Counted from the stretch's first letter, positions 24,001 through 37,335 are shown. The stretch: DNA of 64,000 nucleotides from Erigeron canadensis (GCF_010389155.1 NC_057762.1:30874055-30938054); one strand, 5' to 3'. The notes: generated by a model from the sequence alone, not told the origin. Numbers and translations: made by a program.

Positions 24001-27000
24001 ATACAGAAACTGTTAATTTATATTAATAATATAGTTTGTAGGTCTTGTTGCTTAAGTTTGTCAAAATAGCACATAACTTTCTAAATAAAAAAAGAAGAGG
24101 GAAAGAAATATGCCCTTTGCTAGGCCTTCAAACATTAAGGGCTTAGAACAATTTCACAAAGAAACAAAATGAACTTTACCGAAGCTTGTGGTTTCATTTA
24201 GCTTGTGCAGGTGCAATGCCAAACAACTAAATGAACATGTGTGAAAAACTGATAACTCCTTAATTTATGCTAACACTCCTAGGTTATTCAAGTGGTCCCA
24301 TGTCAAAGTGAGTAACATCATCCCTACTCCCTAGTTATTAATACACAAAACAAGGAGTCATGCAAGGTAGGATTTGAACTTTGAAGTTTTTGGTTTTGAA
24401 CGTGATACTGATATTTGAAATTCGACATTTGATTGGTTGGTTCTTGAGTAGTTTTCTTAAAGGGGAAAGACCTTGGATGAAATCATCATAACTTGGAGAG
24501 GATAACAGTCGAGGAGATATATGATTTATGAGAAGCTTCAATGAATTGATAGGTATGGAACCTTTTTCCTTAACTCTGGGCTTCTTATGCCAAACAAGAA
24601 TTTAAAAGAGGCGAAGGGCAGACTCTAGCTTTCAGCCAGACAATATGTTATTTTGTTTCTTCTCTCACTGTGCTGGGTCAAATCTTGAGAAAGCTTTAAT
24701 TGCATCCTGACAGACCCCGGAAAAACTTATCGAAATCATCCTGAAACACAAAAGAAGCACCCCTCCCCTCGAATTCATGGGTAACTTGAACGACTTATGA
24801 AAATTGTCATCGACTTGGAAGATAGAACCCATTGACTGTAAACTGCAATGCTCCACTAGATACAATGAATCAACAAACCCTCCTCTTTGAATATGCCTTG
24901 TTTCGTATGTGTATATCGATTAAGAGTTAAAAATAATATAAAATGAAATAATCAAACACCTAATCAAATAATATAAATTTGTACAACTGTGGCCAACAAG
25001 GCCAACTTTGCTTAGCAACCATGAATAGTAGTTTTGTCTTGTTATTATGGAATGTAATAGCCAATTGGCCATGCAAATCCAACATGGAAGCAATCCAAGA
25101 AGTTAGATATATTGATGATGACAACAAAGTATGCCTAACAGTAAACACAAAACTAGAGTGGTTACACTGAGACCCTGAACTTTAAGGAGTCGGTAGAGCC
25201 GACAGTTGGCATTCCTAAATACGCCAAAATTCAATGGAGAGAGGGCATTCCTAAAAACCAAAGTTGATGCTTTAGGAGCATGTCCTTTAAGAAGTTCATA
25301 GAGCTGACAGTTGGCATTCCTAAATATGCCAAAATTCTGGAGAAATGGTGTCACATATCAGAGATGACCAACGCAACATATTTAGCGGAAGCAGGAAAAA
25401 TGCAAACACATGAGCATATAAAGCAAATCAAAGTGGGTTAAACTTGAACTCTGGGAGCCACATTAGTTAATTGTGCGCATCATGTAACCAAACAACACCT
25501 CATGGGTTAATGGGTCATGAAACCCTTATATATAAAAAAAAATGTGACATTCATAAAGGACAGAACCACGTGAGAAAACTTCAACTGATAATGCTTAGCT
25601 AGTCACCAATGGAGGTTTAAATCACGTCAAACAATCTGATCATCTTGATAAATTATACATTCCGAACCATCCTTGTTCAGAAGCATACATAATATGCTTA
25701 GACTACAAACCATGCGTCTTAGCTCTAGTCTAATAAACTCATTTAATTTAACTGAAGCTAACAAGAAAGTAGAGAGTTAAGTAGATATTTTACACCAAAG
25801 TTGTTGTACAATGTACAAATCCTTTAAGCACGAACACGATATTAAAACTGCATTGCTAATTAGTTGAAACTTTAAACCAAGATCTCGTTTTTAGGGATGT
25901 GATAGTGCTCTTAACCAATCATGAAAACGATTTCATGAGTATTCACTTTGGTAAGGAGATACACACCATAACCAGTAGAAAACACACACAAACTAACTGG
26001 CGCTAATTATGTTCCACTGCATAGCATTACCAAGAGTTGTTCTCAGTAGGTGACATCGTTTTACTATTCAAAAAAGGGGTATTTATGTATGTCGAAACCT
26101 GGGTATTTTATATATAATTCCTATCAGTAATATGGATCCCTTGGCAGTTAATTATGCAAATTTACATCATTGCGATTATTATACTTTTGATGATGTTTTA
26201 GATGTTTTAGTTGCTCCTATATTGGATTCGGATAATTATTACGAGTTCTTTCCATGGTGACTAAAAAGATAGTCACTTTTATTAACTATCGCATTTGACA
26301 TTACTTTTGACCCTTCTCATTACACTTATACATCTTGTTTTCTCTTATGAAGATACCAAGGTTAGGTGATGCGTAAAATCTAGGAAAACAACAAAAAGGT
26401 GGTCTTGCTTAATCCGCAAAAACAGGTTGACATTACAAACAAAAAGTTGGTGAATCAATTATCAATCCGACTATCCTATCTACCTCGTTCTGTACATATT
26501 TAACGACTAACGTAGTGCAGTAACTTAATTGCCGATCAAAAAAACAACTTTGTCAACTCATCCTCCTAATCTAACGAAATCGTTGTCAGCCGAGCTACTT
26601 AATTATATGTTACAAAAGTAACATATAATCTTACAAAAGTTGTAAGATTATATGTTAAATGAGCTAAGGTTTTACTAGTAAAAAAAATCCTAGAATTACA
26701 TGTTATTATTATTATTACTATTTTATTGTAACATGATACTTTAATATAAAATGCATAAAATAAATAGAAAATAATGTTAGGGTTTAATTAACTTACTTTA
26801 CTACGGCGACCTAGATCTATTATAGATCCAGTTGAGTCTTCATTTTCATTCACATCCTAAAAAAAAAAAAACAATTTAATCACAATAATTAATTAACTAT
26901 AGATACAAATCAATAATATATGTATATATATACCTGAGCATAAATAAGGGATGCGGAGAAGAAAATGAAGATGAGAAGAAAAAGAAGAGTGTAATTAAGA

Positions 27001-27011
27001 GGGAGATTCAT
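21007..27011 (-). CDS. GDT1/UPF0016-family cation transporter (PML3-like), 9 exons, 287 residues
   Basis: Exons: 27011-26934, 26856-26797, 23885-23754, 23200-23102, 22881-22809, 22635-22547, 22171-22088, 21462-21403, 21195-21007 (stop TAA); all phases agree. UPF0016 proteins move Mn2+/Ca2+ (and probably H+) across Golgi or chloroplast membranes. Both family motifs are present: EIGDET (E90-T95) in the first half and EWGDRS (E214-S219) in the second, each beginning a three-helix repeat. A hydrophobic leader (MNLPLNYTLLFLLIFIFFSA) suggests secretory-pathway entry, fitting the Golgi-type plant members rather than chloroplast ones. The C-terminus SSYFYPPL is typical. Intron 2 is 2.9 kb and repeat-bearing. 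Intron 5 uses a GC donor (ACAG|GCATGC at 22808). Length agrees with the family (about 290). Confidence 0.92.
25181..25337 (+). repeat. Pair of 52-bp direct repeats in GDT1-like intron 2
   Basis: Copies at 25181-25232 and 25286-25337 share about 46 of 52 bases (core GACAGTTGGCATTCCTAAAT). They are 105 bp apart, and a partial third match (GGCATTCCTAAA) lies between them. Confidence 0.8.
26132..26260 (+). other. 42-codon open frame, antisense inside GDT1-like intron 2
   Basis: ATG at 26132, TGA at 26258-26260. The product would be acidic and Tyr/Asp-rich (starts MDPLAVNYANLHHCD, ends DNYYEFFPW). Composition looks more protein-like than the flanking intron, so it may be a remnant of a transposon or retroposed gene. 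I recognise no family and it may be chance. Confidence 0.2.
26602..26657. repeat. Two overlapping perfect palindromes sharing one arm
   Basis: 26602-26613 pairs with 26618-26629 (12 bp, loop AAAA). 26619-26634 pairs with 26642-26657 (16 bp, 7-nt loop). The middle arm can only pair with one side at a time, so a transcript has two mutually exclusive hairpins. It lies in GDT1-like intron 2. Confidence 0.85.
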
Positions 27012-29457
27012 GGCGGTTTTGTTAGATCTGTAGAGAACCACGAGATTTAGATCTTGTTAAGGTTTTGAAAGAAAAAATGCAACTGATGTATATATATAGG
27101 GTATATTACAGCTGCATTTTTTGGGAATTGGAATGGAAATGAAGATCTTGTTGCCGGTGTGTGTTTTTGTGTGTGTATTACACGGGTTTATTGAATTGAA
27201 CGGAAAGTTAAAGGAAGGAAGGAAAGGTTGACCACTTTTTCTATTGACCTCATTGGATTTTTACTCTCCCCATTTATGATTTATTCGTCTGATAGGAACT
27301 AGTTGATTCATTATCGAATTATTCTCAACAAAGATAATGTCAAAGTAATTACACTATAATGGTACTAACACGATGCAACGATATGATGCTGGTGGCGGTG
27401 ATGGGTGATGGCGACGTACGGCGGTAGCAGCATTGGTGGCGAAGGTGGATGGTGGTGACGGCAATGGCGACGGTGACGGCGGCGGGAAGTATAAGTTAGA
27501 GTATAATATAATGTGGTTTTAATGGATAGTTTAATTTTGAATGTTCAAAGTTGAAAATGTCTATCTTAGCATATTCATCTCAGCCTTTCCATCATGTTTG
27601 CTTTATATTTTTGTTATCAACTAATATTCTGACCTGTACAACAAAGTTGGTTTGATCATCTTTCTATAAAAGTTTCCTTTCAACTTTAATGAGACTTTTT
27701 AATCGCATAGGACTCATGTAGCCACTATCGATATACGGTATGTGTTACATATTCCTCTATCCAAACTGAGTTGCAATGAGTCCATATATTTAAAAGACTC
27801 ATGTAACCGCTGGCTATGTGTATAGGAAAGGGTCCAAAAGCAACATACCTTTTGTTTGGCTATATGTAGCAGAGTAGAAAATCTATATTTTTTTTACTCC
27901 GTAATTAATTCACACAATGAAAACCTTATACATTTTTATTCATTAAGCCCTTTCTACGTAGATAGTCCAACAGTTTATTAGTTTAAAATTATTAGCAAGT
28001 GTTTATCAAGATTTTAAGATTCTTTTTTTTTTCTTTCTGTTTAACTAATAATTTTAATGATTTGATGATAAACTAACACAAACACCCTCTTATCTTAATA
28101 ATAATGTCAATATATTGGGAGCGTGATTTATGAAAAAATAATAAATAACTAGGAGTATCAACATGGTTCCGTTCATGTTGTTGGGTTACAAGTTGGAATG
28201 GGTTGAGAAATTAGATTTTAACGTTGTTTTATATGATGGATGATAATTTATTCGATGGAGCGTGTTTTTAACTTAAGTGTACACATTCTAATTAGTGTAT
28301 ACCTTATGATGTATACATCAAAACGTATAACCATAAATGTCATCTTAATGATGGTTAAAAAGTCATTTTCCATTTATGTGTCGAAATAACAAATTCTACA
28401 TTTTGGTGTAAACATCATTTTCTGGTTTTGGAAGCAACATTCCAAGAATTAGCCTATTCCCCGAATATTGAATGTCGGATCGTCACCATCTTTGGACATC
28501 AGTTTTATATAATCTGGCCCAATGTTTTGGACTACTAAAATTATCCTTAGAAGTCTGAAGGTTAAGTTAATCCAATTTGACAACATAGCTAATATATATT
28601 GTTGATGTCATTCCTTTTATGTCTTTAGGTTAATTTCATACTTCTTAAAGACCCGTTGTATCGCTTCCTTGTTGACAATGGTGGATTTCATGTGGCCTAT
28701 TGGCCTAAAGGAGCTCATTCGAAAACTAGCTTTGGGGGAGTTTGTCACATTGTGACATTGAACAACCAAGTCGAGCATAACGAGTCAAAATGAACTCGAT
28801 CAAAATGAGATTTATCAACTGTTGATCTCTAAAATAAGGCTACTTATGATAATAATGAGATTATTTAAGTATGAGTTCGAGCTGATGAGCTACTTGACAA
28901 TTTTATCAAGCTGGAAACTACACTGGTCGAGTTCAACAATTAGTTGAGAAATAAAATCTTATAAAAAAACATATATAAACATCAAGCTCACACAATAATG
29001 AAATGTTACATTTCTAGGTTGAACACAACTTTAAAAAGTTGATAAACTTGAACATGGTAATTGATAAATGTGCCAAAGACCACAACTAAAGCTTTACGGC
29101 TTCCAGCCTGATAAAAGCTCCTAGTCTGACTTATAATTTAATAATGATATATTGATATGAAAAACCTTCTACTGTCAAGGACGGAGACCGATAGGCTGGT
29201 TTCTAAAGATACGATAACTAGATATCAAATGTTGCAATTGAGAATGAGATAGACAGAATAGCAGAATGCGAAAAATCCCAAACAGCTCCACCCCAAGCAT
29301 GCCCATATGATATCTTCATGTTTTATTGCATAAATACCGAATGTATCCACACAGAAACTCAGTAAATGAGTAACATAAAAACATACAGGAAGATATCACA
29401 CGTATCCTGCCTTATCAATGCCTAAAATACATAAATTATAGCATAATAGTAATCGCA
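27012..29457. other. Intergenic region between two same-strand genes
   Basis: 2.4 kb holding the promoter of the GDT1-like gene (left) and the 3' flank of the aminotransferase gene (right). A GC-rich patch at 27380-27487 (irregular GGCGGTGATGG-type repeats) resembles the GC-rich part near Helitron 3' ends, but I could not find a valid terminus. No gene seen. Confidence 0.5.
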
Positions 29458-32400
29458 TCACTTGCGTACTAACCGCTCCTTCATCCTTCCAACCGCACTC
29501 CTAAGAGTTTCTTCATCCTTACAAAACGTAAACCTAACAAGATTCTTACCTTCTTTCGGATCCAAATAGAATACACTGGTTGGAATCGCCACAACACCAA
29601 CTTCTTTAATCAAATACTCACAAAACGAAACATCATCCGGAAGCCCAAAAGGTGTATGATCCACCACCACAAAGTAGGTCCCACTTGAGGGGTAAACTGT
29701 AAACCCAGCTTCCTTCAAACCCTCCACCAAAATGTCTTTTTTAGCCTGGTAATCTCTCCTCAACTCCTCATAGTAAGAATCCGGGGCACGTAAAGCTGCC
29801 ACAGCTGCATACTGCATTGGGGTCGAGGTAGCAAAAGTAAGATATGAGTGTGCTTGTTTAACCCCCCAAATCAAGTGCTTCGGGGCTATAGCCCACCCGA
29901 TTTTCCAACCAGTGAGAGAAAATGTCTTTCCCAATGAGTTCAAAGTGATGGTTCTTTCATACATTCCGGGGAGAGAAGCAATAGAAATGTGATCCATTTC
30001 AAAAGCTAATTTGTCATAAACTTCATCACTAAAGACTAAAACGTCGTTCTTGATGCATAAAGATGCTATCTGATTAAGCTCTTCACGGGTGAACATCTTA
30101 CCAGTTGGGTTATGTGGAGTATTCATGAGAATCGCACGTGTATTTTTGGAGATTTTGGATTTGAGTTCTTCAATGGGAACAGCAAAATCAGGGGGGCGAA
30201 GGGTAAGGGATGTAACTTTGGCACCAGCCATGGATAATGTGGCTTCATAAGAATCATAGAAAGGAGCAAAAACAATTACTTCATCTCCAGGATTAATTAA
30301 GCCTAAAATAGTGGCGGCAATGGCTTCTGTGCATCCAGAAGTGACGGTTACTTCCTTTTCAGGGTCAACTGTAAGCCCAGTATCTTTACGGAAACGGGCT
30401 GCAATGGCTGCGTTGAGATCGGGAACTCCATACCCACGAGCGTATTGATTTTTCCCATCTTTGATGGCTTGAATGGCGGCCTCTTTGACAAAATCGGGAC
30501 CATCAAAATTAGGGAATCCTTGACCGAGGTTTATTGCTCCATGTTCTATGGCAAGTGAACTCATTTGTGTGAAGATGGTAGTCTTAAACTTCTCCAAACG
30601 CTTTGCAACCTGGAAGAAAAAAAATCAGTTACTTTAGGGGTCAAATGGCCAGTTTCTTTTGTTTGTAGTTTGCACACATTTTGCTTTGAAATTTACTCAC
30701 TATTTAAGAAATAGAAAATCAAATTGGGATAACAAAGTTACATCGTTAACCCTTCTTCTAACAAAGTCTGAGAGATTTTTCCTCTCGTTTAACAAGACGA
30801 TTCGATTCTTCATTTTTGAAGTCAGAATTCTTCAAAAAACTCACATAACTGATTATATGGTTATCACAACTTCAAACAAAAATCACACATCTAGATATAT
30901 TGCGGCGATCCTTATTATTAGAACAGATTATCTGATTCTAAACAATGAACACAAATCCCCTTTAGAAGGTACATTTAGAGTTCCAGAGGCTAGAGGTCAC
31001 AGGTTCAAAACTTGCCAAAGGCAAGTGGAGAAACTATACAGGGTATGAGTTCTATGCGGTATGTGCTATGGGAACGAAAACGGTACATGGGACCAGAGGG
31101 CTCCCACCCATTTACCGTTTTTTATTCAGTCCATTTTGTTATAACCGAATAAACTGATTATCTGATTCTTAGGTATAAAACATCACATAATCACTCTCAC
31201 GCACACATACAAAGACCCTAATAGTCCATCTCTAACAAAGGAGTGCATATGTGCAAGCCCTAATTTTCGATACTCACCTAGCAAGATCATGATAGTTACT
31301 AGAATAACTTGACTGGATTAATATATGGGGTGAAGTTATAACTCAGAAAAAAATATGCTAGTCGTGTAAGAAATTGATAATTAAGCTTCTTACTAGGCAT
31401 CTGCAGATATTTAACTGGCACTTTTAGAAGCTTTTTCTTACATCTCATCTAGACATCTAGTAGCAATTTTTTGTTCAGAACTACTGTAGTTGCAGGTTTT
31501 GATTAATCATGTGAAGATCGCCCGGTTATTTGAGTGACATAAACGATATTTCAAGGAAAGGTTGATACATATAGCACATACATTCTAAAAAGATAACTAA
31601 TAATATAAAACATTTAACTTTGGGCAAGAAGACAAAGGTCCTATTTAATCAAATAATCACAAAATACTAACAAAGCCGGGAGTTATAGATACGGCAAAGT
31701 ACATGAAAGAGAGACAGACAGTGGCATGTAAGTATATCTCATCCCTTTCTATACATCTCATTGTGACGATAACGTGATATGCCACAAAGACGAGACTAGG
31801 TGGAGTTTGTTTACGCTTAGATACATAAACTTTCACCAAGGGTTTTAAGTGTGTTTGGCTAAACTTTTGGGTGATCAATTCACTAACACAATTGAATCTA
31901 TCATTTATCACCAATGTAAGTAGAACGATCATTACAGCGATCTTAACTCCAATCTTCAAAATCACCAAATAATTGTTCTTTTCAAGCAACCATAACTTTT
32001 ATACTAAACAAGAATAGATTTTTTTTCATCCTTGTGGTATGTCTAAACTTACACAAATAGTCCCTTAGCTTCATTAACTCCACTGGAGGTCTACTATCAC
32101 AATACAGATGTATACAAAGTTTAACTGTTCTCAACCTAAATCAACTTTTTGTTTTAAAATCCCAAAAAAAGATGTTACCTTTCAAATATAAATGTTACCT
32201 GTGGTTGACTATGAAATCAAAAAAGCCTAAGTCAAACTTAATATATATTATCAATCAAATATACAGATACAGATATATACAATTGATAACAAAAATAAAA
32301 TAAGATTGAACCTGTAAGGGGTGCTGACGTGTAGCTCCATCTTGATCCATAACAACAGTTGATGCTGAAGAGGAAGTTGAAATTGAAGAAGCTCTGAAAA

Positions 32401-32503
32401 TGGGAATGTGAGAGTAGGAGGAGGGTTTGTAAAGCGAAGAAGATGTTAATCGAAGTGAATTTATATAATAAGAAGGCCTGATGAAAGATATTGGACTAAG
32501 CAT
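29458..32503 (-). CDS. Class I/II PLP-dependent aminotransferase, plastid-type, 447 residues
   Basis: Exon 1 32503-32312 (64 codons), intron 32311-30610, exon 2 30609-29458 (stop TGA). Fold-type I aminotransferase of the kynurenine aminotransferase / glutamine transaminase K / cysteine-S-conjugate lyase group. The plant member I recall is the At1g77670 type. Visible signatures: INLGQGFPNFDGP substrate loop, NTPHNPTG (N231), SDEVYDKL (D259 and Y262 contact the cofactor), and SLGKTFSLTGWKIGW with the Schiff-base lysine K292. Residues 1 to about 60 are Ser-rich and poor in acids (MLSPISFIRPSYYINSLRL), a likely chloroplast transit peptide. There is an internal Met (VVMDQDGA) before the mature part. 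Exon 2 is one unbroken 1.15-kb frame. The single intron carries a SINE. Which amino acid it prefers cannot be read from sequence. Confidence 0.93.
30940..31155 (+). mobile_element. SINE-like insertion in the aminotransferase intron
   Basis: Contains a B box-like GGTCACAGGTTCAAAAC and is bounded by the identical 14-bp repeat GATTATCTGATTCT (30926-30939 and 31156-31169). The A box is poorly conserved. It differs in sequence from the other SINEs in the window. Confidence 0.6.
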
Positions 32504-35478
32504 TCTTAAAAAAAGGCCGTCCAGATGCGATGAATGTGTTTTGTGTGATGTTAAAAAAGAGTTGAAAGCTATAGCTAGAAAGGCATTATTCTAACCTTCC
32601 TAGATCCTTTTCACTCAAGTAGTAGGTGTAGTGATGTAGTTTAGTTTGGAGGAGAGTCTCCGGACTCAGCATCACGTCACTCAAGACTTCTGTCAGAACT
32701 ATCACTGCCTACAAGGACAACTTCTTCGAAACTTCTTCGCTACATCATCAATTATTTTATATTATTTTATTATTTAAACACAATATTAATAATTATAAGT
32801 TTATAACATTTCATTAATATTAAATAATGAAAACTTTTATTAATAATAACTTGGAAAGTGTTAACCAAAAAATATATATAAAACCATACACACACATATA
32901 ACACATATACTCGCACACACACAGATTATACATACACAGTTATATAAATTATATATATAACACATATATTATTAATGAAACTGTGAATTTATATATCTGT
33001 CCAAAATTTACAAATAGAATAACAGTACCTTGGACAGGCCCAAGTACTACATACCAAGCAAAATTTATAACACATATATTTATATAAATAAGAAAAATAA
33101 TGAGGAAAATGTATTCCTTTTAATTAATTTGGCCAATGAAAATGAAGAAGCGGGGGCTGTGGGGCTCACTCTCGGCGTCCATCAACTTCTTGTGGAAGAA
33201 AATTAAGGAAGACGCAGACGCCAGGATAACCAATGTCAATAAACCGTCCGTGTTTTCGAAGCCAAGGACGCTCGCGGAAGACGTCTATAAGCACCGGCCT
33301 TAGTATCTTTTAAGTAACAAAATTAAAAATTGGGACAAACTAAATTTGTTGGTATAACTTTTTTAATTGAATTACTCGTGAATGTCGACTAAGAAATGCT
33401 TTTAATTGAACTTTCAAAAAAAAAAAAAACTTATTTATCAAAACTTGAACTTAAGAAGTTAAGTTTCAGTTAAATCCTTCTCTTCCTGTCCAAAGTACAC
33501 GATTAGTTAGGAAATTTTAGTGTGGCCATTGTGACACATGAATTCTCCTTATTTGATGTAATTTTGTAAGTTGTTTTTGTGCCAATAAGTGTTTATTAAT
33601 ATAGTTGTCTACTCTTAAAAAAAATTAAAAAAAAATGATAAAAGCGGTCACCCACATAAATAAATTGGTTTTACTCCTATGATTAATTAGTTGCTATGTT
33701 ATCCCTATTAGGAAAATTTTAGTGACATAGACTTAATGTAAATGTGCATTACCTTCATGACTTGCTCACTCAAATTTATTGATATCATATCATGGTATGT
33801 AACATGAACTAGAGCAGTATATGTCCCGTTTTTGTTTCCATATCTTTCTTTAACCAAGAATACCGGCGTCAATATGAACCCTGGTGGAATTTCCTAAACT
33901 CAAAGCCACCAACCCATACTTATGAATATATTAATGGTTTTAATAGAAGATGAACTATCTTGAATCGGTTGTATCATCTTTGTGTTCTCATCATATTTAA
34001 ACTGCCATGTCTACATGATCGAAATGTGACAAAGTTGAACAATAATTTGATTCCTTATTATTATAACTTACAAAGTTACAATATTGTTTGTATTGTAGTT
34101 GAGACACACACTTAACATTTGTCGGCTCAAGCTTTTTAGTGGCCTTAAACGGATGCGATTTTGGAGGCTTTTTCTAAAGTCTCTAACAACCATCCTCCTT
34201 TATCCAGACTTAATACCGTATAATATGTTATTGAACCTATTCTTTAAAGGCATTACATGGGCCTCAAGCTCTCATTTCTTGTAATTCCTAGTAAACACAA
34301 CTTAAACATGAGTCCAAAACTGAAAATACTCGAACCCAAAAATTGAAAAAACTGGAGGCCTTTTAATATGTGGAGGCCTTAAGCGACCGCCTATATTAGA
34401 CATATGGTACAGCCGCTGATTTAATATCAAACAAACACTTTATACTACACAATCTGGTAGTTAACATTGAACCATTGTGACTTTTCTAAACCGGTATGAT
34501 GCTTCTAATCATTGTGTTGGTCGTCTTTGCCTTAATACCGCTTCCCAAAAGTGAGCACTTGCTAAATAATAGACACAACTTTTCTAACTAATAACCTTTA
34601 ACTTCCTAACAAGGCTTAGACAAGTATACAGTCCAACAAATACGGACAGTCAAGCGTTTAAAGTTTAAACCCGAGTGAAACGTGAAAGAGATAGGTTGAA
34701 TGGTTTTGTTTCACTTTACCGGAAGAGTATTTCCCAACGACCCACCTAAGTTTCCCTTTCTCAGGTCACACACATCAAATTCCCGAACCGAGTCCCCCAT
34801 GATTTCTGCATACACATCTGAAGTGTATGTAGAAGAAAAAAGTGGTCAATTCCTAGTAGCATCAGAAGAGTACATTTCACAGTTTTATCTCCATGTCTTC
34901 CTTACTCTCAGGATAGTGGGTCGAATATCTTAGTATTAATATTTGTTGCTTGAAATGAACAGAAGAGAAAATTGCAGTAAATTACAGTATCGTTTCATTC
35001 ATTCTTCTCAGTTGTTTTTACTGCAATTGGTTATGTAACACACAAACGCACCAAGCTTATTGTTGCGTGATGTAACCGAAACACCTCCTGATCAAAACTA
35101 CTACTTTGCCTCAAAGGTTCATTATCATATCTAATGATTTGCTTTGGAATTTTTTAGAACGACTAAACTACAATAAATATACAACTTGACCCCAGCGACT
35201 AAGTTGCGAAGTGCTACTGAAAATGCTAAATAAACAGCAGGTACCTGACTAACTAGCTGTTAAGAAAATTCAAGCGACACACATCTTGATCGACTATGCT
35301 GGACATATTGAATCACAAGCTTTACTCGCTTTCACTCGAACCATCCACAACTTCACTTCCACTTGAACTATCTTCCATTTCACTTTCACCCGAACTATCC
35401 TCCGTTGCATCAATATCTGCAAAAAATATGAGTAGTATCAAAAAATAATATATTGCAGAAAATATAAACAACAGAAAA
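32504..35478. other. Intergenic region upstream of the aminotransferase gene
   Basis: 3 kb containing the aminotransferase promoter at the left. 32760-33120 is AT-rich simple sequence with CACACA/ATATAT tracts. A 54-codon open frame at 33136-33303 is listed separately. 34350-34430 resembles the end of a repeat (GGAGGCCTTAAGCGACCGCC), without a matching opposite end. No other gene seen. Confidence 0.45.
33136..33303 (+). other. 54-codon open frame in a GC-rich island, uncertain
   Basis: Starts MKMKKRGLWGSLSASINFLW and ends DVYKHRP with TAG at 33301-33303. The segment is clearly more GC-rich than its surroundings, with sharp edges. It is either a small basic protein or, more probably, an inserted element whose right end (AAGCACCGGCC followed by TTA) looks like a Harbinger-type terminus. 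I found no left terminus and recognise no protein family. Confidence 0.2.
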
Positions 35479-37220
35479 TTATTTAACAACGTTCATGGTA
35501 ATAGATAAGTTGACTTTACCTATCAAATAGTCGTCAAGTTTCAGCAGATCTTCTTCCGATTCAAGGGGCTTTCTTGACTTACGTATCCAATCTTGAGCGC
35601 AGACCAAGGCTTCAACTATTTCAGGCGACAAAGAACTTCTAAAATCATCTAAGAACTTACCACCGATGGTAAAAGCTGACTCGGGTGCAACAGCTGACAT
35701 TGGAATGGCCAAAACATCCTTAGCCATTTTAGTGAGAATACGAAATCTGGTACTAATCTTCCACGAAAGTAATATGTCAAACCCATCAACCATCCTCTGA
35801 TGATACTCATCAAGGTACTTTTCCAACTCTGACTCGCTTTCAACTTTATCTCCTTTCCCCGGATTACAAGTCTTTACCCATTCTTGAAACCCTCTCACGA
35901 CTGAGTTCCTTATCATGTAATCATTACTTTTAAGGGTCTCAGTCTGGGTTCCAACCATACCTTTGTATTCGTTGAACAAATCAAATGTCGTAGAATGTAC
36001 TGATTCCACCATCTTTTTCAACAAACAATCTCCAGTTGGGCTATCTTCATCACCTCCATTACTTTTTTGTTGAAAATAATGTTTTATATATGCCAATTTA
36101 TGACGAGGATCAAGTACATCTGCAACATATACTAACATATTTATATCCTCGTAATTTCCCCAATACTTGGTAAAACTCTCTCTCATTTTAAGCGCTATAA
36201 TTCTAGTCCCAGTATCATCACTTTTTTCCCATTCATGCAGTAGGCAGTCAATAGTGGTAATTTGAACAAAAAAGTCATTAGATGTCACATTTAAGCCGTA
36301 TATATGTTCATATAACTCGTGAAATGAATTCAAGAAAGTTAGCAGCTTCCTTACAGTTTGCCAATCATCAAGAACCAGAACGCCGCCAACGTCTTCAGTG
36401 TCATTCTTAAACTCAGGCTCCTTGGTCTCGAACAATTAAAAAATCTTCTCAAACTTTTCAGATGTTTTTAACATCATAAAAGTGGAGTTCCATCTAGTTG
36501 GACAATCAACAGACAGAAAAGATTCGTATTCAACCCCACTTTGAACATTTTGATCCTATCCTCTGATAGTCCCACAAAGCCTACAGCACCACGCACACGT
36601 TCAATCAACTCATCGTGTTCATTTAACAAATCTTTTACCAACGTATTGATAAAATCAACAATGCATCCAAGGCGTAGAAACTTACCATCCAACACAGAAT
36701 TCGGTAATTTTCCTCTCAAATAGTAAGTAAGAGCAGCGTCAATATCTAAATTTGCGTTACCTGCAGAGATGGTCATAACGTCATTGATTTCCCAATCATG
36801 TAAACACTTTTCAACTGCCCTTCCGATCTCCTCTCCTTCATAACTACAAATAGGAGTAAATTTAAGAACTTTCTTGTGGAACTCCCAATTGTCATCAATA
36901 AAATGAGCAGTAATGCACAAATATATCTCTGATTCATCTGTCGTCTAAGTATCCAAGGTTAAGCAAACTGTTGGCTTTGTCATGTTAATAAAACTTTTCA
37001 ACTTCTCATCCTTGAAAAGTTGAGCACAATCCCTAGAAATCACTTCAGCAGATGGAATTTGAAAACCAGGACCGGCTAAGCTTTCCATAAACTCTACAAA
37101 AGCACTATGTTCAACAAAAGAGAATGGATGTTCGTCTATTATTATCATTCTCGCTAGAGCTTTATGAACACGCTCTTGATCAACTTCGGGAGTTTCCACG
37201 CTCCTAGCATCTTGTGCCAT
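35479..37220 (-). pseudogene. hAT transposase-derived gene, BED-less (RICESLEEPER-like), broken, copy A
   Basis: Starts at ATG 37220-37218 (MAQDARSVETPEVDQERVHK). Frame breaks: an in-frame TAG at 36947-36945, where hAT proteins have Trp after LDT; a frameshift with an internal deletion near 36540, compared with copy B; and a TAA near 36437. The third segment (36435-35479) is intact and holds the C-terminal hAT dimerisation region (FDILLSWKISTRFRILTKMA, then AIPMSAVAPESAF and FRSSLSPEIVEALVCAQDW). The N-terminal BED zinc finger is absent. A splice-acceptor-like TTTTTAG lies just before the start, suggesting a 5' UTR intron. It is probably dead as a transposase. Confidence 0.85.
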
Positions 37221-37335
37221 ATCAAATTTTAGGGTCCAAAATAACACCTAAAAACCAGTACTTGATTATAATCATAAAATGTAGTGACCAACTTTGTGTT
37301 CAGAACTAAGGATTATAAAACTATTTGAAAAAAAA

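Noticed and set aside
25181..25337. CRISPR-like spaced repeats
   Set aside because: Only two copies, diverged, in a plant intron; no array.
27366..27487. Possible Helitron 3' end next to a GC-rich patch
   Set aside because: The terminal bases would read TTAG rather than CTRR and no hairpin of the usual form is present.
30659..31048. 129-codon plus-strand frame
   Set aside because: Lies in the aminotransferase intron and runs into a SINE; no domain.
31657..31989. 110-codon minus-strand frame
   Set aside because: Also within the aminotransferase intron, same strand but without splice signals joining it in frame; no family resemblance.
34350..34435. Possible hAT element end (ending GTACAGCCGCTGA)
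   Set aside because: No matching opposite end or 8-bp duplication found.
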